Shown here: positions 1 through 8,860 of the stretch, piece by piece
How the letters are laid out: each line of letters begins with the position of its first letter
Numbering within the stretch: position 1 is the first letter of the stretch
NCBI GenBank assembly: GCA_002423545.1
Contig: DIWP01000022.1
Coordinates: 94,087 to 153,953 of the forward strand
DNA from: Thermoleophilia bacterium UBA6103
GTDB lineage: Bacteria > Actinomycetota > Thermoleophilia > UBA2241
Reading direction: 5' to 3'
DNA: 59,867 nt
The notes under the pieces: model-generated
Told to the model about the DNA's origin: nothing
Databases searched by the model: none
The model's input: only the letters and a program-made list of their open reading frames with translations
Position numbers and translations under genes: made by a program

Positions 1-59
1 GTCGGGTTGCCGCGCGAATCGAGGATCTGCCTGCCTACCACGTCGATGATGATCGTCAT
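1..59 (-). CDS. eno: Enolase, N-terminal fragment (cut by window edge)
   Basis: The first 19 codons read MTIIIDVVGRQILDSRGNP, which is the conserved N-terminus of enolase (ILDSRGNPT is near invariant). Enolase converts 2-phosphoglycerate to phosphoenolpyruvate in glycolysis, in the cytoplasm. The ATG is preceded by overlapping AGGAGG motifs at 68-76 with 8 bases of spacing, so the start is secure. The catalytic part lies outside the window. It follows mfd, the foldase and mazG in the same direction, an order common in Actinobacteria. Confidence 0.93.
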   Translation of the reverse strand, partial: MTIIIDVVGRQILDSRGNP

Positions 60-312
60 GTCTCCGCCCTCCTCCTGGCGCCGCCCACGGTCCTCGCGAT
101 CCGAGACCCCGAACGGCGTCGATGTCCGTCAGTATGGCATTGGCATGTGAGCGCACGATGACCGGCGGGTCGAGCCGCGACACCGGAGGGCCGACCGGGA
201 CGGTCGGCCGCAGCCGGCGGCACGTACCGGCCGGTCGACCCGCGGTCGGCGGCCGCCGCGACGGCGACCGGAACGTCGGCCCCGGCCGGCGGCCGGCTGC
301 GGCGATGCCGCC
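60..312 (-). promoter_or_regulatory. eno upstream region with candidate promoter
   Basis: This 253-base gap between mazG and eno holds no convincing gene; the short reading frames in it are Arg/Ala-rich shadows. On the minus strand a TG-C-CATACT extended -10 (hexamer at 131-136) would give a leader of roughly 65 bases ending in a strong AGGAGG ribosome site. No clear -35 is visible. This suggests eno is at least partly transcribed independently of mazG. Confidence 0.4.
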
Positions 313-1542
313 TCAACCGGTGGCGCGCTTGGCCCGCTGGTAGTAGCGCTCCTGCTCGTCCAATCCTAGCGCAGCCCAGTCGCGACCCTCGGTGGCGGCC
401 AGTTCGGCGGCCCCTTCGACACGACGCTGGAAGCGCTGCGACGCCTCGCGCAGCGCCAGCTCCGGATCCACCCCGGCCTTGCGAGCCACATTGACGACCG
501 CGAAGAGCAGGTCGCCGAACTCGTGGCGCAGGTGCGGGTCGTGGCGCATCTCGAGCGGCGACGAGCCGTCTGTGCGGCCGTCACCGCCGGTCGCCGGCGC
601 CACCTCGGGATCGTCGAACTCGCCGATCGGGCCGTGCGCGACCAGGGCCTCGCGCAACTCGGCGTGCTCCTCGGCGATCTTGGGGAACGCCTGCTGTGCC
701 GTCTCCCAGTCGAAGCCGACCTCGGCCGCGCGGCGCTGCAGCTTGCGCGAGAACAGCAGCGAGGGCAGCGTGGCCGGCACGTCGTGGAAGATGCCCTCCC
801 GGCCTTCCTGCTCACGCTTGATGCGCTCCCACTGGCCGCGCACCGCGGCCGGCGTCTCGGCGACCCCGTCGCCGAAGATGTGCGAGTGGCGGCGCACCAG
901 CTTGCGCTCGATGCTCTCCGCCACGCTGCCGAGGTCGCCGGCCCCCTGCTCATCCAGAAGCACAGCGAGGAAGTAGACCTGGAAGAGCACGTCGCCGAGT
1001 TCGCCGTGCTCCTCGGCCCGGTCGCCGGCGGCGATGGCGTCGGCCAGCTCGTACACCTCTTCCAGGCTGTAGGAGATGATGTCGCCGGCGGTCTGCACGC
1101 GGTCCCACGGGCAGCGCTCACGCAGTATCCTCGTGACCCGCAGCAGCGAGACCAGCGACTGCCCGGCGAGACAGTCGTCGAAGACTGGCCCCGACGGCAC
1201 CGTCAGCAGCTCCACATCGCCGGTTTCCTCGACCAGCGACCGCACTCGCCGGGCCAGCTCCGGTCCCCGTGCGCCGGCCGCCACGACCGTGGCGCCGCTC
1301 TGCCGCGCCGCCGAAAGCGCCGGCGCCGGATCGACGGGGTCCAGATCGCGCAGCCGATCGGCGTCGGCAGGCACCGAGACGAGCGCGCGCAGCGGCGCGT
1401 CCAGATCGGCGGGAACGAAGACGGCGCCGACGCCGGTCAGCGCCCGCAGGGACTCCGCGGGCGCCACCTCGGCGTCGGCGCCGATGTACACGAGCGTGAG
1501 CCGCCCGGCGGCCCGGACCGAGCCAGGCTGCTGCGGCGTCAC
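313..1542 (-). CDS. mazG: MazG-family nucleoside triphosphate pyrophosphohydrolase
   Basis: The protein has 409 residues. From about residue 135 it matches MazG: CPWDRVQT, then the metal-binding helices EEVYELADAI and EHGELGDVLFQV (ExxE and ExxD pattern), followed by the second MazG half with SRKLQRRAAEVGFDW and a late FGDLLFAVVNVARKAG. MazG hydrolyses (d)NTPs, and sometimes aberrant nucleotides, to monophosphates. The first 110 or so residues are an extra domain that may be a shortened relative of the tetrapyrrole-methylase part seen in YabN-type MazG, but I cannot prove it. The GTG start at 1542 lies 7 bases after the foldase stop, pointing to translational coupling. A longer upstream frame is Arg-rich and rejected. 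Position before eno is typical for Actinobacteria. Confidence 0.9.
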   Translation of the reverse strand: MTPQQPGSVRAAGRLTLVYIGADAEVAPAESLRALTGVGAVFVPADLDAPLRALVSVPADADRLRDLDPVDPAPALSAARQSGATVVAAGARGPELARRVRSLVEETGDVELLTVPSGPVFDDCLAGQSLVSLLRVTRILRERCPWDRVQTAGDIISYSLEEVYELADAIAAGDRAEEHGELGDVLFQVYFLAVLLDEQGAGDLGSVAESIERKLVRRHSHIFGDGVAETPAAVRGQWERIKREQEGREGIFHDVPATLPSLLFSRKLQRRAAEVGFDWETAQQAFPKIAEEHAELREALVAHGPIGEFDDPEVAPATGGDGRTDGSSPLEMRHDPHLRHEFGDLLFAVVNVARKAGVDPELALREASQRFQRRVEGAAELAATEGRDWAALGLDEQERYYQRAKRATG

Positions 1543-1549
1543 GTGACGG

Positions 1550-2764
1550 TCACTCTCCGGCGGTCGGCGACGGCTCGGGTGTCTCGTCGCCGGCGGGTGT
1601 CTCTTCGTCGACCGGGACTTCGTCGTCGGCCGGCGACTCCTCGGCACTCGGCGAGGCGGTCGGCTCGGCCTTGGCGAGCTGCTTGGGATCGAAGCCGTCG
1701 GCGTACTGTACGTCGGCGTTCTTCTGGGCGTTCTTGAGCCAGCCGTCCCAGACCTCCTGCTGCTTCTCGCTGAGCAGGGTCTGCTCGATCTCTTCCTTGA
1801 CGTCCGCCAGCGTGCCTTCCTTGGCCGGCGTGATCTTGGTGACCTCGATGACGTGCCAGCCGAACTGGCTCTTGACCGGCTTGGAGATCGTCTTGGCCTT
1901 GATGGCGAAGCTCTCCTTGTCGAAGGAGGGCACCATCATGCCCGGCGTGACGTCGCCGAGGTCGCCGCCGTTGTCCTTGCTGCCGGGGTCGATGGAGTAC
2001 TCCTTGGCGACCTTCTTCCAGTTCGCGTTGGAGGGGTCGGCGACCAGCAGCGCCCGGACCTTGTCGGCGTCGGCCTCGGTCTTGACCAGGATGTGACGGA
2101 TCTGGCGGGTCTCGGGCTGGTCGTACTGGTCCTTGTTCTTGTTGTAGTAGCTCTCGATCTGCTTGTCGGTGACCTTGACGGCGGCGACGACGCGGTCGTA
2201 GACCGCCTGACCGGTGAGCTGGTCCTCGATGGCTGCGTCGAGGTCCTTCCAGGTCATGCCCTGCTGCTTGAGCAGCTCCTCGACCGACTCCTTGCCACCG
2301 TAGGCTTCCACGAGCTGGTCGACCTGTTTGTCGATCTGCTTCTGGGTGATCTTGATGGGCCGGTCGTACTTGGCGGCGTCTTTGCCGAGGCGGGCGTCGA
2401 GCTCCTCTGAGTCGATGCCCAGCGTCTGCTCGAGCGCCGTCTTGAGCTGGTCGGGGTTCGCCGCCGCCTGGTTGATGACGCTCTGCTGCACCAGGTACTC
2501 GACGACGCGCGCCGCGAACTGCTTGTACTCGGCGCTGCCGACGGCCGGGAACTCCGGCTGGCCCTCCTGCTCGGACTGTGCCTTTGACTGGTCGATGATC
2601 TTGTCGAACTGCTTCTGGGTGACGACCTCGTCGCCGACGGAGGCGATGGCGCCCTGCGGGACGCCGCCACCGCAGCCCGCCAGAGCAGCGATGCCGATGA
2701 CGGCAAGCAGGAGCGCCGACACGGCGGCGAGCATGCGGGTCTTCACGAGCATGCGTGTCTTCAT
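1550..2764 (-). CDS. SurA/PrsA-like peptidyl-prolyl isomerase lipoprotein
   Basis: The 404-residue protein begins MKTRMLVKTRMLAAV, continues as a signal sequence and ends in a lipobox IAALAGC, so it should be a lipoprotein on the outer face of the membrane. Residues 55-215 form a SurA_N-like chaperone part (IASVGDEVVTQKQFDK). A parvulin (PPIC) domain follows at about 225-320, with RQIRHILVKTEADADKV, GGDLGDVTPGMMVPSF and SQFGWHVIEVTKI. The acidic Pro/Thr/Glu tail (TPAGDETPEPSPTAGE) looks unstructured. It likely helps fold exported proteins. The ATG at 2764 was chosen because it begins the signal peptide; the upstream frame is non-coding. The first six codons are duplicated (MKTRML, VKTRML), giving a second possible start nearby. 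Confidence 0.88.
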   Translation of the reverse strand: MKTRMLVKTRMLAAVSALLLAVIGIAALAGCGGGVPQGAIASVGDEVVTQKQFDKIIDQSKAQSEQEGQPEFPAVGSAEYKQFAARVVEYLVQQSVINQAAANPDQLKTALEQTLGIDSEELDARLGKDAAKYDRPIKITQKQIDKQVDQLVEAYGGKESVEELLKQQGMTWKDLDAAIEDQLTGQAVYDRVVAAVKVTDKQIESYYNKNKDQYDQPETRQIRHILVKTEADADKVRALLVADPSNANWKKVAKEYSIDPGSKDNGGDLGDVTPGMMVPSFDKESFAIKAKTISKPVKSQFGWHVIEVTKITPAKEGTLADVKEEIEQTLLSEKQQEVWDGWLKNAQKNADVQYADGFDPKQLAKAEPTASPSAEESPADDEVPVDEETPAGDETPEPSPTAGE

Positions 2765-2796
2765 CAAGTGTGCCTTTCTCGGGGAGTGCCGCGCGG

Positions 2797-5700
2797 TCAC
2801 GACGCCGTGGCATCCGCGCGAGCGGACCGGGCAGCCAGTATAGCATCCAGCACTTCGAGCACCCATTGCAGCACCGTGTCCTGTGAGCCGGCTGTGGACG
2901 CGCTGTCGGCCGGCTGAGCGGGTTCGACCGGCTGCGCGGCCGGTCCCTGCCGCCGCCGGCCGGCCGACGTGGTCCCGGACCGCGATGACGCGGTCGCTGG
3001 CGCGCCGCCACGCTCGGCTCCGCGGCCCGCGGAGCCGGCCGCCGGATGCACGGCCAAGCTGGAGCGGGCCTTGAAGTAGACGGCCCGCTCCTGCGTCTCG
3101 CGCAGGGCGGCCGCCTGCTCGTCGTCGAGCTCGAGGCCCTCGACGGTCAGCTTGCCGCCGCGGACCGCCACCGCGCTCACACCGGCGACGGCCGCCTTGA
3201 GGCGCACCGCCTGCAGGTCGAGCAGCCGCTCGACCGCCTCCGGCGGCGGTCCGAAGCGATCGGCGAGCTCCTCGCCCAGCCTCACCAGCTCGTGCTCGTC
3301 GCGCGCCCGCGCGATGCGCCGGTGCAGGTCGATCTTGTTGGCCTCCAGGGCGATGTAGTCGGCCGGGACGTATGCCGAGACGGGGATCTCGACGCGCACG
3401 ACGCGCTCCTCCGGCAGTGGCTGCCCGCGGCGCTCGGCGACCGCCTCTTCCAGCATCTGCACGTACAGCTCGAAGCCGATCGCGGCGACATGTCCCGACT
3501 GTTCGTCGCCCAACAGGTCGCCGGCGCCGCGGATCTCCAGGTCGGCCATGGCGATGCGGAAGCCGGCGCCCAGCTCGGTGTGGTCGGAGAGCGTCTGCAG
3601 CCGCGAGACCGCCTCGCCGGTGAGGTGGGCGTCGCTCGGGTAAAGCAGGTAGGCGTACGCGTGCTCGTGGCTGCGCCCGATGCGGCCGCGGATCTGATAC
3701 AGCTGGGCCAGCCCGAGCATGTCGGAACGGTCGACGATGAGCGTGTTGACCGTGGGGATGTCGATGCCGCTCTCGATGATCGACGTGGTGACCAGCACGT
3801 CGGCCTCGCCGGAGAGGAAGCGGCCCATGACGGCCTCCAGGTCGTGGGCCGCCATCTGGCCGTGGGCGATCTCGATGCGCGATGCGGGCGCCAGCTGACG
3901 CACCTGCTCGGCCGCCTCCTCGATCGTCTCCACGCGGTTGTGCAGGTAGAACGCCTGACCGTCGCGGGCCAGCTCCTTCTCGATGGCGGCCCGCACGATG
4001 TCGTCGCGGTACTCGCCGATGTACGTGCGTATCTCGCGCCGGCCGCGCGGCGGCGTCTCGATCACCGAGATGTCGCGGATGCCGCTCATCGACATCTGCA
4101 GCGTGCGCGGGATCGGCGTCGCCGACAGGCTCATCACGTCCACCTGCAGCTTGAGCTGCCGCAGCAGCTCTTTCTGGCGCACGCCGAAGCGCTGCTCCTC
4201 GTCGACCACCACCAGACCGAGGTCGTGCGGCTTCACGTCGCGGCTCAGCAGGCGGTGCGTGCCGATGAGGATGTCGATGCGGCCCTCGCTGAAGTCCTTG
4301 AGGATGCGGCGTTGCTCGGCCGCCGAGCGCAGGCGCGAGACCATCTCCACGCGCACCGGGAAGTCGCGGAAGCGGGCCGAGAAGGTGGCCAGATGCTGCT
4401 GGGCGAGAATGGTCGTCGGCACCAGGACGAGCGTCTGCTTGCCGGCCTCGGCAGCCTTGAGCGCGGCGCGCAGGGCGACCTCGGTCTTGCCGTAGCCCAC
4501 GTCGCCACAGACCAGCCGGTCCATCGGCCAGGCGGCCTCCATATCGTTCTTGACGTCGTCGATGGCCGCCGCCTGGTCGTCGGTCTCCTCGAACGGGAAC
4601 AGGTCTTCCAGACGGGCGATCAGCTCACCGTCGGGCGGGTAGGCGAAGCCGGGCTGCGCCTGGCGGGCGGCGTACAGCTCGAGCAGCTCACCTGCCATCT
4701 CGAGCACCGCCCGGCGGGCCCGGGTGCGGACCGTCTGCCAGGCCGTGCCGGTGAGGCTGTTGAGGGCCGGCGCCGCGGCGCCGGCCCCGATGTAGCGGCT
4801 CACCTTGCCCATCTGGTCGTGCGGCAGGAAGACCTTGTCCTCGCCCTTGAACTGCAGGAACAGGTAGTCACGCGTGACGCCGGCGACCGTCCTGGTCTCG
4901 ATGCCGGCGAAGCGCGCGATGCCGTAGTCCTCGTGCACCACGTAGTCGCCGAGGCGCAGGTCGAAGAACGAGGTGAGGCGAGCGCCGCCCACAAAGCGCG
5001 GCTCACCGCGCGCGGCGCGCACCAGCGCCCGCTCAGGGATCACCGCCAGCTTGAGCTGGGCGCTCACGAAGCCGTCGCGCAGCGACGCCGCGATGAGGTA
5101 CAGGCCGGGCTCCTCCGGCAGGCGCGGCGCTCGGGCGGCGGCCGTGGCGGCCCCGGGGCGCCCTGCGGAGGGCCGACCTTCCGCCGCAGCCGCCCCGTCA
5201 TCGGCCGGAGCCTCGATCAGCTGCGCCTCAAGCGACTTGAAGCGGTAGGCCGCGCGGCCGGCCTCGCCGGCGTGACGGAACACCACGAACGTGCGGTAGC
5301 CGTCGCTGACCAGCCGCGTCAGATCGCCCTCGGCGCTGCCGAGGTCACGCGCCGCCACCTGCGGCCGGGCGGCGTCGAGGCGCACGGTCTGGTCGCGCTG
5401 GATGGTCTCGATGGCGAAGGCCGGCCGCAGCCACTCGCGTACGTCGGCCGGCGACTCGTAGAACCGCTGCCGCTCGGCCGGCCGCGGCTGCGCCGCCTCG
5501 GCGGCCGCCGCCGCATCGACAAGCACCCGCGCGACCTCGTCGGGGTCCACCAGCAGCAGCCGCGGTCCGCCGGACCCGGCATCAGCGGGAGCCGCAGCCG
5601 CGGCGCGACCGGCCGCCTGTCCGACTGCCGCCACGCCGTCGTCGACCGCCACGCCGTCGGCGGCTGCCGCCACGTCGGCGACGGTCGTGAAGCGCGCCGA

Positions 5701-6552
5701 GAGCGCCTCCACGGCCCGCAGGGCGGCGCGCCGCTGCAGCTCGTCGGCCCCCAGGCCCTCGTCGCCCTCAACGGACTCATCGATATCCAGGCGCCCGTCC
5801 TCGATCCCGCGCCCTTCGACCGACCATCCACCGATCAGGCGCTCCACGTCGGCCAGCACCCGATCGATGCTGCGCCGGAAGTCCGGGTGGGCGCCGTCCA
5901 CCTCGGTCGCCGCGTGCACGGTCACCGCGGTCAGCGGCGCGATGGTGCGTTGCGAGTAGACGGAGAAGCGCCGCAGGGAATCGACCTCGTCACCCCACAG
6001 CTCCACGCGCACCGGCTCGCCGGTGGACGGATACACGTCGAGGATGCCGCCGCGGACCGCGAACTGCCCGCGGTCACGGACCTGGTCGCCGCGCTCGTAT
6101 CCCAGAGCCACCAGCTGGTCCAGCGCGTGTCCAAGAGGCAGCTCGCCGCCCTCGCGGATGTCCAGCGGAGCGTGCTGAAGCCCGGGCCCGGGGAAGCGCT
6201 CGAGCAGGGCGCTTGCCTCCACGACCGTGGTCGCCCCAGCATGCAGGGCGATCAGCGCCCGCTGCCGCTCGCCGCAGACATGCACGGCCGGGGCCAGGTC
6301 GCCGGCCCAGGCCACGCCGCGCGCCGGCAGCACCGGCACATCGGCGTCGAGGTAGACGCCCAGCTCGGACGCCACGCGACGCGCCGCCTCGCCGTCCGGC
6401 GCCACGACCAGCCACGGCCCGCGGCGGACGGCCATGACGCCGGCCGCCGCAAAAGGAGTCAGGAAGGACGGCGCGTACAGCCCGCGACCGGGCCGCAGGC
6501 GGCGCAGCATCGCGGCGGTCTCATCGTCTTTGAGCACGTAGTCGAGAAACAC
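2797..6552 (-). CDS. mfd: Transcription-repair coupling factor Mfd
   Basis: This 1251-residue ATP-dependent translocase removes stalled RNA polymerase and recruits UvrA. The UvrB-homology region covers about 1-500 and contains two Ala/Gly-rich insertions. The RNA polymerase-interacting CarD-like domain sits near 520-600 (RLGDYVVHEDYGIARFAG). The RecG-like motor has Walker A GDVGYGKTE (about 682), the DEEQRFG box (about 782), SATPIPRTL and GRIGRSHEHAYAYLLY, and a TRCF domain follows near 1050-1160. The last 85 residues are a low-complexity tail with a short amphipathic end. The start is GTG at 6552 with GGAGG six bases upstream. The foldase gene begins 32 bases downstream, so mfd, foldase and mazG probably form one operon. 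Confidence 0.97.
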   Translation of the reverse strand: MFLDYVLKDDETAAMLRRLRPGRGLYAPSFLTPFAAAGVMAVRRGPWLVVAPDGEAARRVASELGVYLDADVPVLPARGVAWAGDLAPAVHVCGERQRALIALHAGATTVVEASALLERFPGPGLQHAPLDIREGGELPLGHALDQLVALGYERGDQVRDRGQFAVRGGILDVYPSTGEPVRVELWGDEVDSLRRFSVYSQRTIAPLTAVTVHAATEVDGAHPDFRRSIDRVLADVERLIGGWSVEGRGIEDGRLDIDESVEGDEGLGADELQRRAALRAVEALSARFTTVADVAAAADGVAVDDGVAAVGQAAGRAAAAAPADAGSGGPRLLLVDPDEVARVLVDAAAAAEAAQPRPAERQRFYESPADVREWLRPAFAIETIQRDQTVRLDAARPQVAARDLGSAEGDLTRLVSDGYRTFVVFRHAGEAGRAAYRFKSLEAQLIEAPADDGAAAAEGRPSAGRPGAATAAARAPRLPEEPGLYLIAASLRDGFVSAQLKLAVIPERALVRAARGEPRFVGGARLTSFFDLRLGDYVVHEDYGIARFAGIETRTVAGVTRDYLFLQFKGEDKVFLPHDQMGKVSRYIGAGAAAPALNSLTGTAWQTVRTRARRAVLEMAGELLELYAARQAQPGFAYPPDGELIARLEDLFPFEETDDQAAAIDDVKNDMEAAWPMDRLVCGDVGYGKTEVALRAALKAAEAGKQTLVLVPTTILAQQHLATFSARFRDFPVRVEMVSRLRSAAEQRRILKDFSEGRIDILIGTHRLLSRDVKPHDLGLVVVDEEQRFGVRQKELLRQLKLQVDVMSLSATPIPRTLQMSMSGIRDISVIETPPRGRREIRTYIGEYRDDIVRAAIEKELARDGQAFYLHNRVETIEEAAEQVRQLAPASRIEIAHGQMAAHDLEAVMGRFLSGEADVLVTTSIIESGIDIPTVNTLIVDRSDMLGLAQLYQIRGRIGRSHEHAYAYLLYPSDAHLTGEAVSRLQTLSDHTELGAGFRIAMADLEIRGAGDLLGDEQSGHVAAIGFELYVQMLEEAVAERRGQPLPEERVVRVEIPVSAYVPADYIALEANKIDLHRRIARARDEHELVRLGEELADRFGPPPEAVERLLDLQAVRLKAAVAGVSAVAVRGGKLTVEGLELDDEQAAALRETQERAVYFKARSSLAVHPAAGSAGRGAERGGAPATASSRSGTTSAGRRRQGPAAQPVEPAQPADSASTAGSQDTVLQWVLEVLDAILAARSARADATAS

Positions 6553-6574
6553 CAGCCGCCTCCGGGCACGACGA

Positions 6575-6604
6575 AGGCCCCGATCTCCACGAGACCGGGG
6601 TCCT
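6575..6604 (-). promoter_or_regulatory. Hairpin in the mfd leader, with a -10 just upstream
   Basis: On the minus strand an extended hairpin (arms CCCCGGTCTC and GAGATCGGGG, loop GTG, one mismatch) lies 22 bases before the mfd start. A TAGAAT hexamer at 6613-6618 would place the transcription start at about 6606, so the hairpin would form the very 5' end of the mfd mRNA. No U-run follows on either strand, which argues against a simple terminator. The rest of the 6553-6755 gap holds no gene I can support. Confidence 0.45.
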
Positions 6605-6755
6605 GTCGTCCTATTCTACGCCGTCAGTCGGATACCCAGGCGCGCGGCCCGGCCACGCGCCTGTCCGTCTCCGTCGTGGTCACCATCGTCGTTCACATCC
6701 TGCGGCGCCACCACCGCTGCCGGGTAGCGCGCCGGCATGAGTGCGTCCGTTGCCC

Positions 6756-8735
6756 TCAGCGCGCCGCCCGGCCGCCGGTGACACTCTTGGCGATGGCGCC
6801 GAAGTTGCCGGCCAGCCAGACCGTCCGCGAGCCGACACACTCGACGTCGTTCAGGCCGCCGGCCATCGGGTCCGCGCCCAGCGGACGCTGCCTGCGCCAC
6901 GTCCGGCCGTCGTCGTCGGAGCGCAGCAGGGCGCCGCTGTAGCTCGCGATCCAGATCCGACGAGATCCGCCCAGGGCGACGCCCGTCAGATCACCTTTGC
7001 CGGCCGCGCGCACGCTGACGCGACGCCAGCTCCGACCTCCGTCGCCGGTGCGCAGGACGAGCCCACCGTCGCCGACGGCCCATCCGTGCCGGGCGTCGCG
7101 GAACGCCACGTCCAGAACGTCCTTGTGTGTCCGGCAAGCGGACTTCTTCCAGGTGCGGCCGCCGTCGCGCGTGAAGCGTAGCGTGCCGTAGTCACCGACG
7201 ACACAGCCGCGCTGCGCGCTGACGAACCGCACGGCGTTGAGCCTGTTGCCGACCCGGGAACGCTGCGCCGTCCAGGTGGTCCCGCCGTCGCGGGTGGCGA
7301 GGATGGTGCCGCGCCGGCCGACCGCCCAGCCACGCCCGGCGGTCACGAAGTCGACGCCGCACAGACCCGGGCTGGTGAGCCAGATCTGCTCCTCCCAGCT
7401 CTCGCCGCCGTCCCGGGTGCGGAACGCGACGCCGCTCTGATCCCCGGCGTAGGAGTCCTCGCCGACCACCCAGCCGTGCCGGGTGTCCACGAAGTCCACA
7501 TCCGCCCACTCGTCGCTTGGGTATGCCTGTATATCCTGGGTAGCCCAGGTCGCGCCGCCGTCGGTCGTCTTGACGATCGTGGCCCGGCTGCCGACCGCCC
7601 AGCCGGTCCGCTTGTCGACCATGTCGATCGCGTCGACGGTGAAGCGCTCGCCGTGCACGCCGTCGGTCCAGGTCGCGCCGCCGTCGGTGCTCGTCGCCAT
7701 GGTGCCCAGTGCGCCGACCGTCCAGAGATCACCGGCCGGGGTCGCACAGACCGAGTTGGCCGTGATCCAGTTCGTCTCCACCGGATCGGACCAGGTGACG
7801 CCCCCGTCGCTCGTCGTCGTCACACTGTCGTTCTGTACCACCGCCATGCCTTGTCCGGCATCGGTGAAGTACAGCGCCGGGACGATCTCGCCGCCCTCGT
7901 CGCCGGGGATGCGCAGGACGACCTGCCAGATGCCGCCACCGTCGTCGGTCCGCAGGATCACGCCGTCGCCGTCGGAGTCGATGCCGCCGACGAGCACCAT
8001 AGCGTCGTCGAGCACCGCTACGCACATCAGTAGGGCGTCGAGGCCGAGGGACCGCCGACGCCAGGTCTTGCCGGAGTCGAGCGTCTCGATCAGCGTGTTC
8101 CTGCCGACCGCCCAGCCATGCCCGGAGGCCGTCATGTCGACGGCCTCGAGATCGACGCGCGTGGTCGACGGCATCCGCCGCCACGTCCGCCCCCCGTTCG
8201 CCGAGCGCAGGATGGTGCCACGGTCGCCGACTACCGCCGCCACCCGACCACCCACGGAGTACACGACGCCGCGCAGACTGTCCTCCCCGATTCCCGACGG
8301 ACGAGCCTTCCAGGTGGCGCCGCCATCGGTGGTCTGCAGGATGCGGCCGTCGTTCCCGACCGCGAGTCCCTTACGGGCAGCAGCGAAAACCAGTCCATGA
8401 AGATCGCCGCCGGCCGGCACGCGGCGCGGGCTGCGCCAGGAGGCGCCGCCGTCCAGCGTGCGGATGATGGTGCCGCTCCTGCCCACGGCCGTGCCGTGCC
8501 GTGCGTCCGTGAAGCGGACGCACATCAGATCGTTCCCCTGGGGCAGCGGGTTCTGCCACCACCAGGACGGCACCGGAGAGCGGACCGCCGACGCCGGCGG
8601 GCCGGCCGCTGCCGCTCGCGAGCCGCTCAGCGCGGCCCAGGCGACGACCGCCAGCGTCGCCAGGAGCACCAGCGTCGCGCCGTGGGCGCGCCACGCCCGC
8701 CCGCAATGCGAGATCGACTTCATCGTCAACAACAT
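6756..8735 (-). CDS. Secreted Ycf48/BNR-type beta-propeller protein
   Basis: The protein has 659 residues. A signal peptide (about 1-45, TLVLLATLAVVAWAAL then AAAAG) is followed by about 14 repeats of some 43 residues, each with a GTIxRTxDGGxTW signature (for example GTIIRTLDGGASW, GRILQTTDGGATW, GTILATRDGGTTW). This is the Ycf48/BNR-like seven-bladed propeller family; two rings are possible given the repeat number. Bacterial members are exported and of mostly unknown role. The start at 8735 has GGAGG six bases upstream. It lies 124 bases downstream of the secreted protease gene, separated by a strong hairpin, so co-transcription is uncertain. The C-terminus stops within a last, incomplete repeat (GAIAKSVTGG). 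Confidence 0.85.
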   Translation of the reverse strand: MLLTMKSISHCGRAWRAHGATLVLLATLAVVAWAALSGSRAAAAGPPASAVRSPVPSWWWQNPLPQGNDLMCVRFTDARHGTAVGRSGTIIRTLDGGASWRSPRRVPAGGDLHGLVFAAARKGLAVGNDGRILQTTDGGATWKARPSGIGEDSLRGVVYSVGGRVAAVVGDRGTILRSANGGRTWRRMPSTTRVDLEAVDMTASGHGWAVGRNTLIETLDSGKTWRRRSLGLDALLMCVAVLDDAMVLVGGIDSDGDGVILRTDDGGGIWQVVLRIPGDEGGEIVPALYFTDAGQGMAVVQNDSVTTTSDGGVTWSDPVETNWITANSVCATPAGDLWTVGALGTMATSTDGGATWTDGVHGERFTVDAIDMVDKRTGWAVGSRATIVKTTDGGATWATQDIQAYPSDEWADVDFVDTRHGWVVGEDSYAGDQSGVAFRTRDGGESWEEQIWLTSPGLCGVDFVTAGRGWAVGRRGTILATRDGGTTWTAQRSRVGNRLNAVRFVSAQRGCVVGDYGTLRFTRDGGRTWKKSACRTHKDVLDVAFRDARHGWAVGDGGLVLRTGDGGRSWRRVSVRAAGKGDLTGVALGGSRRIWIASYSGALLRSDDDGRTWRRQRPLGADPMAGGLNDVECVGSRTVWLAGNFGAIAKSVTGGRAAR

Positions 8736-8818
8736 GATCAGCCTCCGGAGACCGAGCCATCAGCCTTATCGACACGGCTGTGGCGGCGCTTGAACAGCGG
8801 TGACGGACATCCCTTCTG

Positions 8819-8860
8819 AGCCTTGTGATCCGCCGCGGCGTGCCGCCGCGTCCCAAGGCT
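8819..8860 (-). terminator. Two-stage hairpin after the papain-like protease gene
   Basis: The outer arms AGCCTTG and CAAGGCT enclose a perfect inner stem CGCGGCG-gca-CGCCGCG. The structure begins at the stop codon of the protease gene and is not followed by a U-run. It could be a GC-only terminator, or an attenuating structure between this gene and the propeller gene. The remaining bases up to 8735 show only a ribosome site. Confidence 0.55.

Noticed and set aside
523..1737. Long plus-strand reading frame (404 codons) opposite mazG
   Set aside because: It mirrors mazG in a GC-rich antisense frame, is Arg/Leu/Ala-rich, and shows no family motif or ribosome site.
6616..6900. Separate 94-codon minus-strand gene at the propeller 3' end
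   Set aside because: Most of it is a frame-shifted shadow of the propeller gene. Only the last part is unusual, and that is recorded as a low-interest finding.
3046..6942. Very long plus-strand frame (1298 codons) opposite mfd
   Set aside because: The antisense of mfd lacks stops because of high GC. Composition is His/Arg/Leu-heavy and no domain is visible, while mfd on the other strand has every expected motif.
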